A stretch of 46,175 nucleotides of DNA from JAQBDA01 sp041301185 (GTDB lineage: Bacteria; Chloroflexota; Anaerolineae; Anaerolineales; UBA4823): contig JBFYSV010000194.1 in NCBI GenBank assembly GCA_041301185.1, positions 1 to 46,175 on the forward strand, given 5' to 3'. Position numbers and translations under genes: made by a program. Below, piece after piece: positions 1 to 8,598 of the stretch (position 1 is its first letter; each line of letters starts with the position of its first letter). The notes beneath the pieces were generated by a model, which did not search any database, was not told the origin of the DNA, and saw only the letters and a list, made by a program, of their open reading frames with translations.

Positions 1-389
1 TTAATGACTGGTTCAGTCAGATTATCACTTAAAAAGTTAGCTGTACCGCGTAAAGTGTTGACTGTTTCGTTGGTTGAATTAACGATTGGTCTGATTTCGT
101 TCTGCAACAAGTTTATCAAAATGGATAGCTGGTATATCAAAATAACCAGGGTGACCATCAAAACCAACGAGACCAGTGCCATGAATATTAAGACAACATC
201 CCTGATTTTGGAGGTGTCGGTGGTAGGAAGTAATAAAAAGTATATGAAGAGGATGGTGGCAACCAATACAATCCCCAAGGCGCCAAGGATGATCCACAAT
301 ATTCGTTGCTGAGCGCGGATTTCCTCCGGAGATGTACGGCTGGGTTGCGGTGGTATTGTTTATGGATACAGTATTGGGGACTCTTGCAT
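1..389 (-). CDS. Partial membrane protein gene with an in-frame TAA near its start
   Basis: I do not recognise a named family. The frame runs off the left edge on the minus strand. Reading from ATG at 389, nine codons (MQESPILYP) are followed by TAA at 362-360. The same frame then stays open to base 1: a Pro-rich stretch, SPEEIRAQQR, two strongly hydrophobic segments (about residues 30-50 and 60-80) and an amphipathic part with LLQNEIRPIVNSTNETVNT. That is the profile of a small two-helix membrane protein, and the composition is clearly protein-like, unlike the other frames here. After the TAA I find no in-frame ATG or GTG; the only standard start is TTG at 299, which would remove the Pro-rich part and has no well-spaced ribosome site. 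The gene is therefore either broken by a CAA-to-TAA type change, mis-sequenced, or started unusually. The C-terminus lies outside the window. Confidence 0.55.
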
Positions 390-531
390 AGTATATTGAT
401 TTTACCATATTAAGTGCACAGAGGACTATTCTGATAATATTTAGATTAGTATAAGTGTTTTCGCATAGGTGAAATACACCAATCGCATCAGGTTTTTCAA
501 AGTTAGGGTAACGTAGTGGTGGGAAGATGAT

Positions 532-564
532 AGTGTATGGGCGAGCAACCCTCGCCCATACACT
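532..564. repeat. Perfect 14-bp inverted repeat (hairpin) in a divergent intergenic gap
   Basis: AGTGTATGGGCGAG at 532-545 and CTCGCCCATACACT at 551-564 are exact reverse complements around a 5-base loop. No T-run follows on either strand, so it is not a standard rho-independent terminator. It sits in the gap between the leftward gene ending at 389 and pfkB at 708, where no terminator is needed. Apart from this hairpin and the -10 box at 640, I see nothing in 390-707. Confidence 0.7.
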
Positions 565-639
565 GCCGTTTACCCCTAAACTGCGTAATTGCTACGAATA
601 TTGGTCAGGATATATCGAGGGTGTTATTTGTTTTTAGAA

Positions 640-645
640 TATAAT
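640..645 (+). promoter_or_regulatory. Candidate -10 box for the pfkB-rel operon
   Basis: TATAAT is a perfect -10 hexamer, 62 bases before the pfkB ATG, in an AT-rich stretch. No convincing -35 is found at 16-18 bp spacing, so the promoter may depend on an activator or be weak. Confidence 0.4.
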
Positions 646-707
646 TCTCAGGGAGACAGACCACCCAGCGAGAAGACTCCCAGGAGAGTTGGAAGGAGAG
701 CCCATCA

Positions 708-1661
708 ATGCCTGATGTCATCACTTTTGGCGAACTGCTGATCGATTTTGTCCCGACTGTTTCGAACGTGTCCTTAATTGATGCTCCGGCATTCAAAAAA
801 GCCCCTGGTGGAGCGCCTGCGAATGTAGCTGTAGGCCTGGCGCGCCTGGGAGTGGCTGCAGGTTTCATGGGAAAGGTTGGCAATGATGCATTTGGGCATT
901 TTCTGGTGGGGGTGCTAAAAGACAATCTGGTGGATGTTTCCACAATACGCTTCGCGGACGAAGCGCGGACTGCCTTGGCGTTTGTTTCCCTCGGCCCCGA
1001 CGGGGAGAGAGAGTTTATGTTCTACCGCCATCCCAGTGCAGATATGCTTTTTTCTCCTGTAGAGGTGGATGTAGAATATATTCATTCTGCCAGGATTTTC
1101 CATTACGGATCCATCAGCCTCATTAGTGAGCCTTCAAAAAGCGCTACGCTTCGGGCAATTGATGCTGCATTAGAGGCGGGCTTATTAATCTCCTATGATC
1201 CAAATCTTAGGCTAAATCTTTGGCCTGACGCTCAGGCTGCCAGGGAAGGCATCATGAGCTCCTGGACGAAAGCTACTGTTATAAAAGTCAGCGAGGAAGA
1301 GCTACACTTTCTGAGCGGCGAGTTGGATCTCAATCTGGGTGCTGAAAAATTATGGCACAATCGGCTGAGATTGCTGGTTGTAACCCGAGGTGGGGAGGGT
1401 TGTCGCTACATAACCCCCGCATTTTTTGGTGATGTAGCGGGATTTGATATCGATCCGGTTGATACGACGGGCGCCGGGGATGGGTTTGTGGCAGGATTGT
1501 TGAGAGGTTTATTGCAAAACCCTGGGTGCTGGGATAATCAGGCTGAGATTATTGAGATTTGCCGGTATGCCAATGCAGTAGGCGCATTAACTACCCTGGA
1601 GAGGGGTGCAATTCCTGCTCTCCCCACACAAGAACAGGTAGAAAAATTATTGTCACAATGA
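708..1661 (+). CDS. PfkB-family sugar kinase, probably fructokinase
   Basis: A 317-residue ribokinase/PfkB carbohydrate kinase that would phosphorylate a sugar with ATP in the cytosol. The N-terminal strand VITFGELLIDF is followed by the PfkB signature 1 region (GGAPANVAVGLARLG). Near the C-terminus DTTGAGDGFVAGLL is PfkB signature 2; its Asp is the catalytic base and its GAGD forms the anion hole. Length is normal for fructokinases (300-320). The GGAPANVA form and the overall pattern favour fructokinase over ribokinase or adenosine kinase, but the exact sugar cannot be read from sequence. The ATG at 708 follows a purine-rich GGAAGGAGAG tract. The next gene begins within a few bases of the stop, so the two are probably one transcript. 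Confidence 0.85.
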   Translation: MPDVITFGELLIDFVPTVSNVSLIDAPAFKKAPGGAPANVAVGLARLGVAAGFMGKVGNDAFGHFLVGVLKDNLVDVSTIRFADEARTALAFVSLGPDGEREFMFYRHPSADMLFSPVEVDVEYIHSARIFHYGSISLISEPSKSATLRAIDAALEAGLLISYDPNLRLNLWPDAQAAREGIMSSWTKATVIKVSEEELHFLSGELDLNLGAEKLWHNRLRLLVVTRGGEGCRYITPAFFGDVAGFDIDPVDTTGAGDGFVAGLLRGLLQNPGCWDNQAEIIEICRYANAVGALTTLERGAIPALPTQEQVEKLLSQ

Positions 1662-1662
1662 T

Positions 1663-3918
1663 TTGGTGTTTGGGCTGCGGATAGAGACCTTAATGGAGAA
1701 TTTACCAGAGAATTATTCTCTGGCTGATCGTGAACTTATTCAACGCGCTTATCGGGTAGCGGATAAAGCTCACGAAGGACAAAAGCGCGCTTCGGGTGAG
1801 CCATACGTCAATCATTGCCTGGCAGTAGCCTCCATCCTGGCAGAACTGCGCGTTCCCCCTGCGGTTATCGCAGCCGGTCTGCTCCACGACACAGTTGAAG
1901 ACACCCATATCACACTGGATGACATAGAGCGTGATTTCGACGAAGAAATCGCGATGCTGGTGGATGGTGTTACAAAGCTTACCCAGCTTCCACGAGTTTC
2001 TCGAGGCGATCAGCACCAGGACCAGGTTACCCAAGAGGAAGAAGAGCGCCAGATCGCTGAGCGCCGCGGATTGCCAGACCCAGAAGTTGAGGCGGCTCAG
2101 CTGGTGCGTAGCCGCAAGCACGATCTGGTGAGCGAGACATTACGTAAAACATTTCTCGCCATGGGCGAGGATATCAATGTTGTTCTGATCAAGCTTGCAG
2201 ACCGGTTGCACAATATGCGTACCTTGGGCTATATGCCTGAGCACAAGCGCCGCCGCATTGCCCAGGAAACTCTTGATATCTTTGCTCCTCTGGCAAACCG
2301 GCTGGGTATCTGGCAGATCAAGTGGGAGTTAGAAGATCTGGCATTTCGGCATGTTAATCCGACAACCTATCGTGAGATTGCGGAATACCTGGACTCTCGC
2401 CGTTCGCAGCGAGAGCAAGAGATGAGCGAGATCAGAACAAAATTAATCACCTTATTATCCCAGTCAGGTATCGCAGCAGAGGTATCGGCGCGTCCGAAGC
2501 ATATCTTTTCAATCCATAAAAAGATGGCGCGCAAAGGAGTTCCATTTGATATGGTATTTGATGTGCGCGGTGTCAGGATCGTTGTTCCGGATATCCCATC
2601 CTGCTACTCTGCCTTGGGGGTAATTCATACCCATTGGCGCCCAATTCCAGGGGAGTTTGACGATTACATTGCTGTACCAAAGGATAATTTCTATCGTTCT
2701 TTGCATACTGCAGTGCTCTTTGATGACGGTAAAACGATCGAGCTTCAAATCCGTACGCCAGAAATGCACATCAATGCAGAATACGGTATCGCAGCTCATT
2801 GGCGTTACAAAGAGGGTGCAGTTCGCAATGAAGATTATGAAAAGCGAATCCTGTGGCTGCGCTCATTGATGGAATGGAAGCAAGATGTCGATGACGCTCG
2901 CGAGTTCCTGGATAGTATGAAAACTGATGTATTCCAGGATCGTGTGTATGTATTCACCCCGAAAGGCGACGTGATTGATCTGCCCGCTGGGTCAACTCCG
3001 ATAGATTTCGCTTACCATGTTCATACGGATATCGGTCACCGTTGTCGTGGGGCTAAGATCAACGGCAAACTGGTTTCATTGGATTACACGCTAAAGACAG
3101 GGGACAAGGTAGAAGTCCTGACTGCAAAACGAGGCGGTCCGAGCCGAGATTGGTTGAATACTAACCTGGGACTGGTCAAGACACAGCGAGCACGCTCGAA
3201 GATCCGCCAATGGTTCAAAAAGCAAGCTCGGGATCAAAACATCAGCCAGGGAAAATTGATGCTAGATAAAGAGCTGCGCCGGCTTGGGTTGACGGATGTC
3301 AATTTCGACCGCCTGGCAAGAGAGTTCGATTATCGCACAATTGATAGCCTGTATGAAGCTATCGGCTGCGGTGATCTTGGGTTTGGACGACTTGTCAACC
3401 ACCTCAATCTAGGCAACAAGGAAGAGGAGCAGGCTGTCTTAACCCCGCAGAAAGCAGCTACCGTGCCTCCACGCGGGGATGATACGATCAGTGTGCTGGG
3501 GTTGCGAGGGTTACTTACCAATATGGCCCGCTGCTGCAACCCTGCTCCCGGTGATGAGATTGTGGGCTATATCACCCGAGGCAGAGGCGCGACGATCCAC
3601 CGGCGAGACTGCCCCAATATGCTGCGGATCCATGATCGCGAGCGCCTGGTGCGGGTTAGCTGGGGCGAGGCAAGGCGCACCTACCCCGTGCCGGTAAGGA
3701 TCAAGGCTTACGATCGCAATGGTTTGATGAAGGATGTTTCCACGTTGATTTCTGACGAGGGAATCAATATGACCGGGGTTTCGGTGGATGTCAGCCAAAA
3801 CCTGGCTACATTTGATCTAACTCTGGAAGTTCGGGATATCGCGGAATTGAGCAGAATATTGGATCGATTGGAGAATCTACCCAATGTCTTGGAGGCGCAA
3901 CGCATCCGTCCGGGATAA
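1663..3918 (+). CDS. rel: Bifunctional (p)ppGpp synthetase/hydrolase, Rel/SpoT type
   Basis: A full-length long RSH protein of 751 residues that makes and degrades the stringent-response alarmone (p)ppGpp. Domains in order: HD hydrolase (H51, H75-D76, E79-D80 in LLHDTVEDT, about 30-200); synthetase (about 250-390, with RLGIWQIKWELEDLAF at its edge and the Tyr/His-rich CYSALGVIHTHWRPIPGEF); TGS (about 425-490, VYVFTPKGDVIDLP); a Cys/His-rich segment (ARCCNPAPGDEIVGY); and a C-terminal ACT domain. The intact HD motif argues that hydrolysis is active. The TTG at 1663 is chosen because residues before the internal ATG at 1693 (IETLMENLPENYS) match the usual family N-terminus. That TTG lies 1 base after the pfkB stop, suggesting translational coupling without its own Shine-Dalgarno. 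Confidence 0.93.
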   Translation: MVFGLRIETLMENLPENYSLADRELIQRAYRVADKAHEGQKRASGEPYVNHCLAVASILAELRVPPAVIAAGLLHDTVEDTHITLDDIERDFDEEIAMLVDGVTKLTQLPRVSRGDQHQDQVTQEEEERQIAERRGLPDPEVEAAQLVRSRKHDLVSETLRKTFLAMGEDINVVLIKLADRLHNMRTLGYMPEHKRRRIAQETLDIFAPLANRLGIWQIKWELEDLAFRHVNPTTYREIAEYLDSRRSQREQEMSEIRTKLITLLSQSGIAAEVSARPKHIFSIHKKMARKGVPFDMVFDVRGVRIVVPDIPSCYSALGVIHTHWRPIPGEFDDYIAVPKDNFYRSLHTAVLFDDGKTIELQIRTPEMHINAEYGIAAHWRYKEGAVRNEDYEKRILWLRSLMEWKQDVDDAREFLDSMKTDVFQDRVYVFTPKGDVIDLPAGSTPIDFAYHVHTDIGHRCRGAKINGKLVSLDYTLKTGDKVEVLTAKRGGPSRDWLNTNLGLVKTQRARSKIRQWFKKQARDQNISQGKLMLDKELRRLGLTDVNFDRLAREFDYRTIDSLYEAIGCGDLGFGRLVNHLNLGNKEEEQAVLTPQKAATVPPRGDDTISVLGLRGLLTNMARCCNPAPGDEIVGYITRGRGATIHRRDCPNMLRIHDRERLVRVSWGEARRTYPVPVRIKAYDRNGLMKDVSTLISDEGINMTGVSVDVSQNLATFDLTLEVRDIAELSRILDRLENLPNVLEAQRIRPG

Positions 3919-4005
3919 GGGCAAAAAAGATGGAATAATCAATTCACTACCGGATCTTATAAGCACGGGGGTATTTCAGATCAGTGTTTCTTCCTACATC
4001 AAAAA

Positions 4006-4014
4006 TGGTATAAT
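4006..4014 (+). promoter_or_regulatory. Extended -10 promoter element for moeA
   Basis: TGGTATAAT combines a perfect TATAAT with the TGn extension, which often compensates for a poor -35; no good -35 is seen 17 bp upstream. It lies 59 bases before the moeA ATG, in the 155-base gap after rel, giving moeA its own promoter. Confidence 0.5.
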
Positions 4015-4073
4015 CTACCGCCATGACCAGCCACAAACTTGTCAACCTTTGAATGGGCAGGTGTAACGCGACG

Positions 4074-5315
4074 ATGAGCGAATTGCTTAGTGTACCAGAA
4101 GCTCAACGTTTTATCCTGAAAGAAATTAAACCCACGGAGCCTCAAAAGCTACCATTAGAGCAGGTATATCGCCGTACCCTGGCTGAGGATATCTACTCAC
4201 TCCTGGATTTACCGCTGTTTGCAAATTCCAGCATGGATGGGTTTGCCGTCCATTCATCAGATATAGCCAGTGCGACTCAAGATAATCCGGTTCTACTGAC
4301 AGTTGTCGGAGATATACCAGCCGGGAAGCACCAGCATATAAAAGTTGCAGAAGGTCAGGCAGCTCGGATCATGACTGGAGCTCCCCTCCCTGAAGATTGC
4401 GACGCGGTTGTCCCCGTAGAGCATACCCGCTTTGAATCATTAGAATCGGACCAGGTACTCCCTGGAAGGGTGGAGATATTAAAGCCAGCCGGTCCTGGCG
4501 ACTCTATTCGTCCGGTCGGGCAGGATGTCCGCAAAGGCGATCTTATCTTGACCTTAGGTACCCAGTTGGGGCCACAGCAGATTGGTATGCTGGCGACGCT
4601 GGGCTATTCGATGGTAGCGGTTCATCGCATGCCTCGGATAGCGGTATTTTCTAGCGGAGATGAGCTTGTACCCGCTGGTGAGCTGCTCCAGCCGGGAAAG
4701 ATTTTCGACTCGAACACACCGATGCTGGTTTCCTTGTTGGAGAAATACTCAGCAGAAGTGATCAATCTGGGGATTGTTGTTGATAACCAAGACGAGATCC
4801 GCAATGTGTTTTACCGCGCCGTTGGCGAGAATGTGGACCTGATATTATCATCAGCAGGGGTAAGCGTGGGCTCGTTCGATTTCGTCCGGTCTCTGGTCCA
4901 GAAAGAGGGAGAAATAACCCTTTGGCGAGTCAATATGCGACCGGGTAAACCATTGGCTTATGGCAGCTATCAGCACATTCCGTTTATCGGCTTACCCGGA
5001 AATCCGGTCTCTGCTTATATGGGATTCGAGATATTTGTACGGCCTGTCATCATGAAGCTTCAGGGCAGATTGTCCTGGCAACGACCCATGATCCAGGTTG
5101 AGATCGAGGAATCGATCGAGTCGGATGGGCGTGAAAGCTATTTGCGCGCTATTGTGCGCAACCAGGATGGAAAGTGGACTGGAAAGCTCACCGGTCACCA
5201 GGGTTCCGGAAATTTATACTCTCTGGTACAGGCGAATGCTTTGCTTTTAATCCCATCTGAGGTAAAATCACTGCCGGTCGGCGCGCAAGTTGAAGGCTGG
5301 TTATTAGACGAGTAA
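4074..5315 (+). CDS. moeA: Molybdopterin molybdenumtransferase MoeA
   Basis: MoeA inserts molybdate into adenylylated molybdopterin to finish the molybdenum cofactor. The 413-residue protein has the family landmarks in order: NSSMDGFAVHSSD (domain I/II), GDIPAGK, ARIMTGAPLPEDCDAVVPVE, the MoaB/Mog-like domain III motif SSGDELV followed by DSNTPML and GVSVGSFDFV, then GLPGNPVSAYMGFEIFVRP and the beta-barrel domain IV. An in-frame ATG exists at 4053, but the one at 4074 gives MSELLSVPEAQ, the usual MoeA start. The ribosome site is weak (GGGCAGG). No other Moco gene lies in the window, so the molybdoenzyme served is unknown. Confidence 0.93.
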   Translation: MSELLSVPEAQRFILKEIKPTEPQKLPLEQVYRRTLAEDIYSLLDLPLFANSSMDGFAVHSSDIASATQDNPVLLTVVGDIPAGKHQHIKVAEGQAARIMTGAPLPEDCDAVVPVEHTRFESLESDQVLPGRVEILKPAGPGDSIRPVGQDVRKGDLILTLGTQLGPQQIGMLATLGYSMVAVHRMPRIAVFSSGDELVPAGELLQPGKIFDSNTPMLVSLLEKYSAEVINLGIVVDNQDEIRNVFYRAVGENVDLILSSAGVSVGSFDFVRSLVQKEGEITLWRVNMRPGKPLAYGSYQHIPFIGLPGNPVSAYMGFEIFVRPVIMKLQGRLSWQRPMIQVEIEESIESDGRESYLRAIVRNQDGKWTGKLTGHQGSGNLYSLVQANALLLIPSEVKSLPVGAQVEGWLLDE

Positions 5316-5356
5316 TGGATGTCGTTTTCATCATTTATTGGTAAGGAAATATCTAT

Positions 5357-5818
5357 ATGCGAATGGACAAGAACCTGAGACTGATATCTTATATCCTGGC
5401 AACGATTGGGTTAATCGACTCAGCCTACCTTACCTGGGTAAAAATCTCCCATACAGAAGTATTCTGCGGTACATCTGGTGAATGTCAGACGGTCTCGAAC
5501 AGTTCCTACGCTGAAATCGCTGGAATCCCGATCGCTCTTTTGGGTATGGGGGCATACTTAGTGCTCATTATTTTGCTTTATCTAGAGCAGCAACAGGGGT
5601 TTTGGTCTGCGAACGTTCCCCTAATTATTTTCGGTATCACCCTTGCCGGGACTCTGTACTCGGCGTATCTAACGTATATTGAGGTTGCGGTTCTGTACGC
5701 AATTTGCCCGTATTGTGTTCTATCTGCAATTGTGATGGTTTTGTTGTTAATCGTTGCAATAATTCGCCTGGTTCGTGGTTCGCCAGAGCCAGAGACTATC
5801 CATAGTTTGGGAGGGTAA
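5357..5818 (+). CDS. Vitamin K epoxide reductase (VKOR) family membrane protein
   Basis: Bacterial VKOR passes electrons from thiol-disulfide partners to quinone, driving disulfide bond formation outside the cytoplasm. The 153-residue protein has four hydrophobic helices. It also has the two diagnostic cysteine pairs: the loop pair C37/C43 (CGTSGEC) and the active-site C117-P-Y-C120 near the membrane surface. No thioredoxin domain is attached, so a separate DsbA-like partner would be needed. AAGGAA lies 9-15 bases before the ATG. The next gene starts 1 base after this stop, so the two are co-translated. A second, thioredoxin-fused VKOR is encoded at 18078-19211. Confidence 0.88.
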   Translation: MRMDKNLRLISYILATIGLIDSAYLTWVKISHTEVFCGTSGECQTVSNSSYAEIAGIPIALLGMGAYLVLIILLYLEQQQGFWSANVPLIIFGITLAGTLYSAYLTYIEVAVLYAICPYCVLSAIVMVLLLIVAIIRLVRGSPEPETIHSLGG

Positions 5819-5819
5819 G

Positions 5820-6053
5820 ATGCCTCGGATTCGTTGTCACTACATCGATTGTATTTTGTTGGACGATGGGTATTGTGGAGCCGCCGCTATCGAGATCGAT
5901 CCAGATATGGGTTGTATGACCTACAAGCGTTCTGCTGACATTGAGGAAGACGGAACCTGGGAAGCGGACGAAACTGAAGAGATTGATGAATGGGACGAGA
6001 TGGAGATCGAAGATGAGGAGGACGATCTCTGGATTGATGATGATGAATATTGA
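5820..6053 (+). CDS. Small Cys4 protein with a highly acidic tail (DUF1540-like)
   Basis: A 77-residue protein of unknown function. C6, C11, C19 and C32 (RIRCHYIDC, DGYCG, MGCMTYK) make a compact Cys4 head likely to bind a metal ion, resembling DUF1540-type domains. Residues 40-77 are more than half Asp/Glu (for example DEMEIEDEEDDLWIDDDEY). The start ATG at 5820 has GGGAGGG just upstream inside the VKOR gene, and the gene begins 1 base after the VKOR stop. A longer in-frame start at 5775 would overlap VKOR and adds an unconvincing leader. The link with the thiol-oxidising VKOR is noted from context only. Confidence 0.7.
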   Translation: MPRIRCHYIDCILLDDGYCGAAAIEIDPDMGCMTYKRSADIEEDGTWEADETEEIDEWDEMEIEDEEDDLWIDDDEY

Positions 6054-6131
6054 TATTTGTACAGCCTGTAATGGTATCTATCATTGAAACGGTTGGAAAG
6101 TATCAGTACCTGTTTTGCTATGTGAGGTTCA

Positions 6132-7595
6132 TCAAGGATTTGTCGTAATCGCCATATTGCCCAGAGCAGACCAAGAATCTAAGAACTGGTTTACAGAGCG
6201 GGTGTAAATCGTATCCCCATTCAGGTAATAAACACTATCTTGGGTATAGCCGGTAACGACAACTGTATGTTCATACCGGGCTACAATGGTGTCTAATCCA
6301 TCGGGCGGTGTGAAATAAACCGGGATCCCATTTTGCACTGATCCAACGATCCAAACAATCACAGGTCTTCCAGCTGCAATTTCGGCGCGGAGAGCATCCC
6401 AGCTCAGTGGGCGATGGGCGTAGGCGGGCAATCCATAAGCTCTGAGCAGCGCCGCCACAGGCTCGGCGTGCACACCGTAGGAGTTGGGTGGGATTTTACC
6501 CCACGGATCATTCACATTGCCAACGAAGCCTTTATCCGGATTGTCAGAAATGGGGAGCTGGTTGAAGAAAGTAATCTCATTTATGTAATACCCAAAATAG
6601 TTAGCCCAGTCAACCGCTGAGCGCGTCTCGCAATCCAGAGGGAGAGCCTGCTTGCGTCCGGTTACACCGGTAATGATCGCTACCGGAGGTACAGAGGGCG
6701 GCGGTGGAGCCGGGGTGGGGGTTTGCCCATACGGGCTGATCTTGCCCACCAAGCACCATCCTGAGAGGGCGCCGGTGTCATTCTGGTAGTGGTCAGCAAC
6801 GTCTATCCGCCAGGTACCGGCGATGCTCTCACTGTCAAAAACACTGAGCGGTTGGTTGGGCATATATATTCCAGATATCGCTGCTGGACTGACAACGCAC
6901 TTGTCCTCCACACTGGATGAGATGTCATCATCCAAAATTGCAGAAACATTGTTTTCCTTGCAGCCTTGCTCCCTTGCTGGAAGCCCCGGTCGATTGAGAA
7001 GCTCGACAGATTTGCCGCTTTCAAGATGAGTCAGCCTAGCAACCAGGTCGCCAACCCAGGTGTGTTTGATGTCTAACACCACATCCAGATCAACGATGAT
7101 GCGGGGATCACCAACCCATATCGTGTGGGAAATCCCTGTTGGATTATTGTCTGGAATGGGTAAATCCTGGTATAACGCATCACAAAATAAATCTGTATCC
7201 GGAGGTATATAGGGAATTGGGGTTGGTTGCCGAAAGATTAACGGAAGGTATGAGAAGGGATTCGGAGTCGCAGTTGGAGTGAGGGAAGCGGTAGGCGTAG
7301 GTGCGATGGTGGGAGTGATCGTTGCGGTGAAAGTGGGTGTGAAAGTGATCGAGGGAGTTATTGTGTTTGTTGCCGTGGGGATGGTTACGGTTTCTGTTAC
7401 CGGTAACTGTATCCATTGGTCGGCAGCCAAGGTGCCTGTGGGTGTGGGGGTTGTCTGTGGCGTGCCGCTGACCTCAGGTGCCTGATTTGCATGTCCGATT
7501 TGATGGGACGATAGCAAGGCTAAAATCAGGAAAAATAATGGTAGGATTACACTAAATCCCAGCCAGGATACTCGATTGCCTTGGATAGATTGCAT
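6132..7595 (-). CDS. Secreted protein with P/Homo-B domain and C39-like cysteine peptidase domain
   Basis: A 487-residue exported protein. Residues 12-36 form a signal peptide/anchor. Residues 45-115 are a Thr/Pro-rich linker of the kind common in Chloroflexi surface proteins. Residues about 137-287 (TDLFCDALYQDLPIPDN through GTWRIDVADHY and GALSGWCLV) match the proprotein convertase P/Homo-B fold, normally attached to subtilases. Residues about 310-487 resemble the C39-like peptidase family 2: C322 in LPLDCETRSAVDWA, H443 in YEHTVVVTGY, and N459/D461 in YLNGDTIY are placed as a Cys-His-Asp/Asn triad. No subtilase domain is present, so the P-domain is paired with an unusual partner. GGGAGGG precedes the ATG. 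The substrate is unknown. Confidence 0.75.
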   Translation of the reverse strand: MQSIQGNRVSWLGFSVILPLFFLILALLSSHQIGHANQAPEVSGTPQTTPTPTGTLAADQWIQLPVTETVTIPTATNTITPSITFTPTFTATITPTIAPTPTASLTPTATPNPFSYLPLIFRQPTPIPYIPPDTDLFCDALYQDLPIPDNNPTGISHTIWVGDPRIIVDLDVVLDIKHTWVGDLVARLTHLESGKSVELLNRPGLPAREQGCKENNVSAILDDDISSSVEDKCVVSPAAISGIYMPNQPLSVFDSESIAGTWRIDVADHYQNDTGALSGWCLVGKISPYGQTPTPAPPPPSVPPVAIITGVTGRKQALPLDCETRSAVDWANYFGYYINEITFFNQLPISDNPDKGFVGNVNDPWGKIPPNSYGVHAEPVAALLRAYGLPAYAHRPLSWDALRAEIAAGRPVIVWIVGSVQNGIPVYFTPPDGLDTIVARYEHTVVVTGYTQDSVYYLNGDTIYTRSVNQFLDSWSALGNMAITTNP

Positions 7596-7751
7596 AGGAA
7601 TCCCTCCCGGTGTAAAGAATATTGGATTTCGACCGATAATCTATAATATATATACCCGTCGCTTTCGCGATCAGGAGGAAAAATCGGCACAGAACTTGTA
7701 CCTCAGGAATAACGAACAAACTCATGTAGCCTTATCACCAGGAGCAATTTC

Positions 7752-8450
7752 ATGTATAAACATCCATATATTTTTGTTCTCATCACCCTGCTCCTCACAG
7801 CATGCTCAATACCCACAGGTTCTATCCAATCACCAGTGCCAGCAACCCTGCAAATTCCAGATCAAACCCCAACCGCCGTCGTTCAGGAAATGCTTGAGCC
7901 TGAACCAACTTCACCGAGTGTTGCCACTCCAACACAGCCTTCGCCAACTCCTGTAAAAATGATTGCTCCTAAGCCGTCTCCAACTATAAAGAGTGCAACC
8001 CAAATCCCTGAGGAATACCGGTATATTCTACAGGTTGGTACCCCGGCTTTCACAGCAAATTTCGCAGATCTGGACGCGGGCTGCAACTGGATGGGCGTTG
8101 GTGGACAGGTATTCAGTAAGAACGACGAGCCTGTCAGCGGGTTGATCACCGAGGTGGGTGGTTATTTAGATGGGAACTTGATCCTTTCTTTGGCATTAAC
8201 CGGTGGATCACCGGTGCTCGGTCCAGGTGGTTTTATCGTCAAGCTAGCCGACCAACCGATTGCTTCAGAGGGTGCTCTTTGGATTCAACTATTTGATCTT
8301 ACCGGAATACCTCTCTCTGAAAAAATATATTTTAGCACGTTCGCAGGGAATGAAGGTTGCGAGAAAAACCTGGTTATTGTCAACTATCGCGAGGTTGGTC
8401 TTGAGGGTTTGGATTATTTCCTTCCATCTGTGTTTAAGAATGGAAAATAA
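7752..8450 (+). CDS. Putative lipoprotein, Chloroflexi-type, function unknown
   Basis: The N-terminus has a short charged start, a hydrophobic core and the lipobox LLTAC with lipidation at C18. A Ser/Thr/Pro-rich linker covers residues about 20-85. A folded domain of about 140 residues follows, beginning near AGCNWMGVGGQVF and continuing with repeated beta-like segments (GLITEVGGYLDG, GPGGFIVKLAD, GALWIQLFDLTG). I recall similar CNWMGVGGQV domains in Chloroflexota surface proteins but know no function. AGGAG lies 9 bases before the ATG. It is divergent from the C39/P-domain gene across a 156-base gap, so the two envelope proteins may share regulation. Confidence 0.7.
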   Translation: MYKHPYIFVLITLLLTACSIPTGSIQSPVPATLQIPDQTPTAVVQEMLEPEPTSPSVATPTQPSPTPVKMIAPKPSPTIKSATQIPEEYRYILQVGTPAFTANFADLDAGCNWMGVGGQVFSKNDEPVSGLITEVGGYLDGNLILSLALTGGSPVLGPGGFIVKLADQPIASEGALWIQLFDLTGIPLSEKIYFSTFAGNEGCEKNLVIVNYREVGLEGLDYFLPSVFKNGK

Positions 8451-8598
8451 GCTTATCAATCGGGGCAACGATTAGTTTGTAAAGACAGAAATAAATAAAG
8501 CCAATTAGTGAGATATATGAGTGTTTTCAGATAATTCCTGAAAGCACTCAATTTATTATGCTGTTGCGCGAATAATGTGACAAAATTTTTAATAAAAA

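Noticed and set aside
4..408. Open frames on both strands over the left edge (plus 4-312, minus 79-408)
   Set aside because: Their compositions are not protein-like. The minus frame that reads through the TAA at 360 has a coherent two-helix membrane profile and explains the region.
7250..7460. Repetitive G/T-rich stretch that looks like a simple DNA repeat
   Set aside because: It encodes the Thr/Pro-rich linker of the C39/P-domain protein on the minus strand; the repetition follows from the amino-acid composition.
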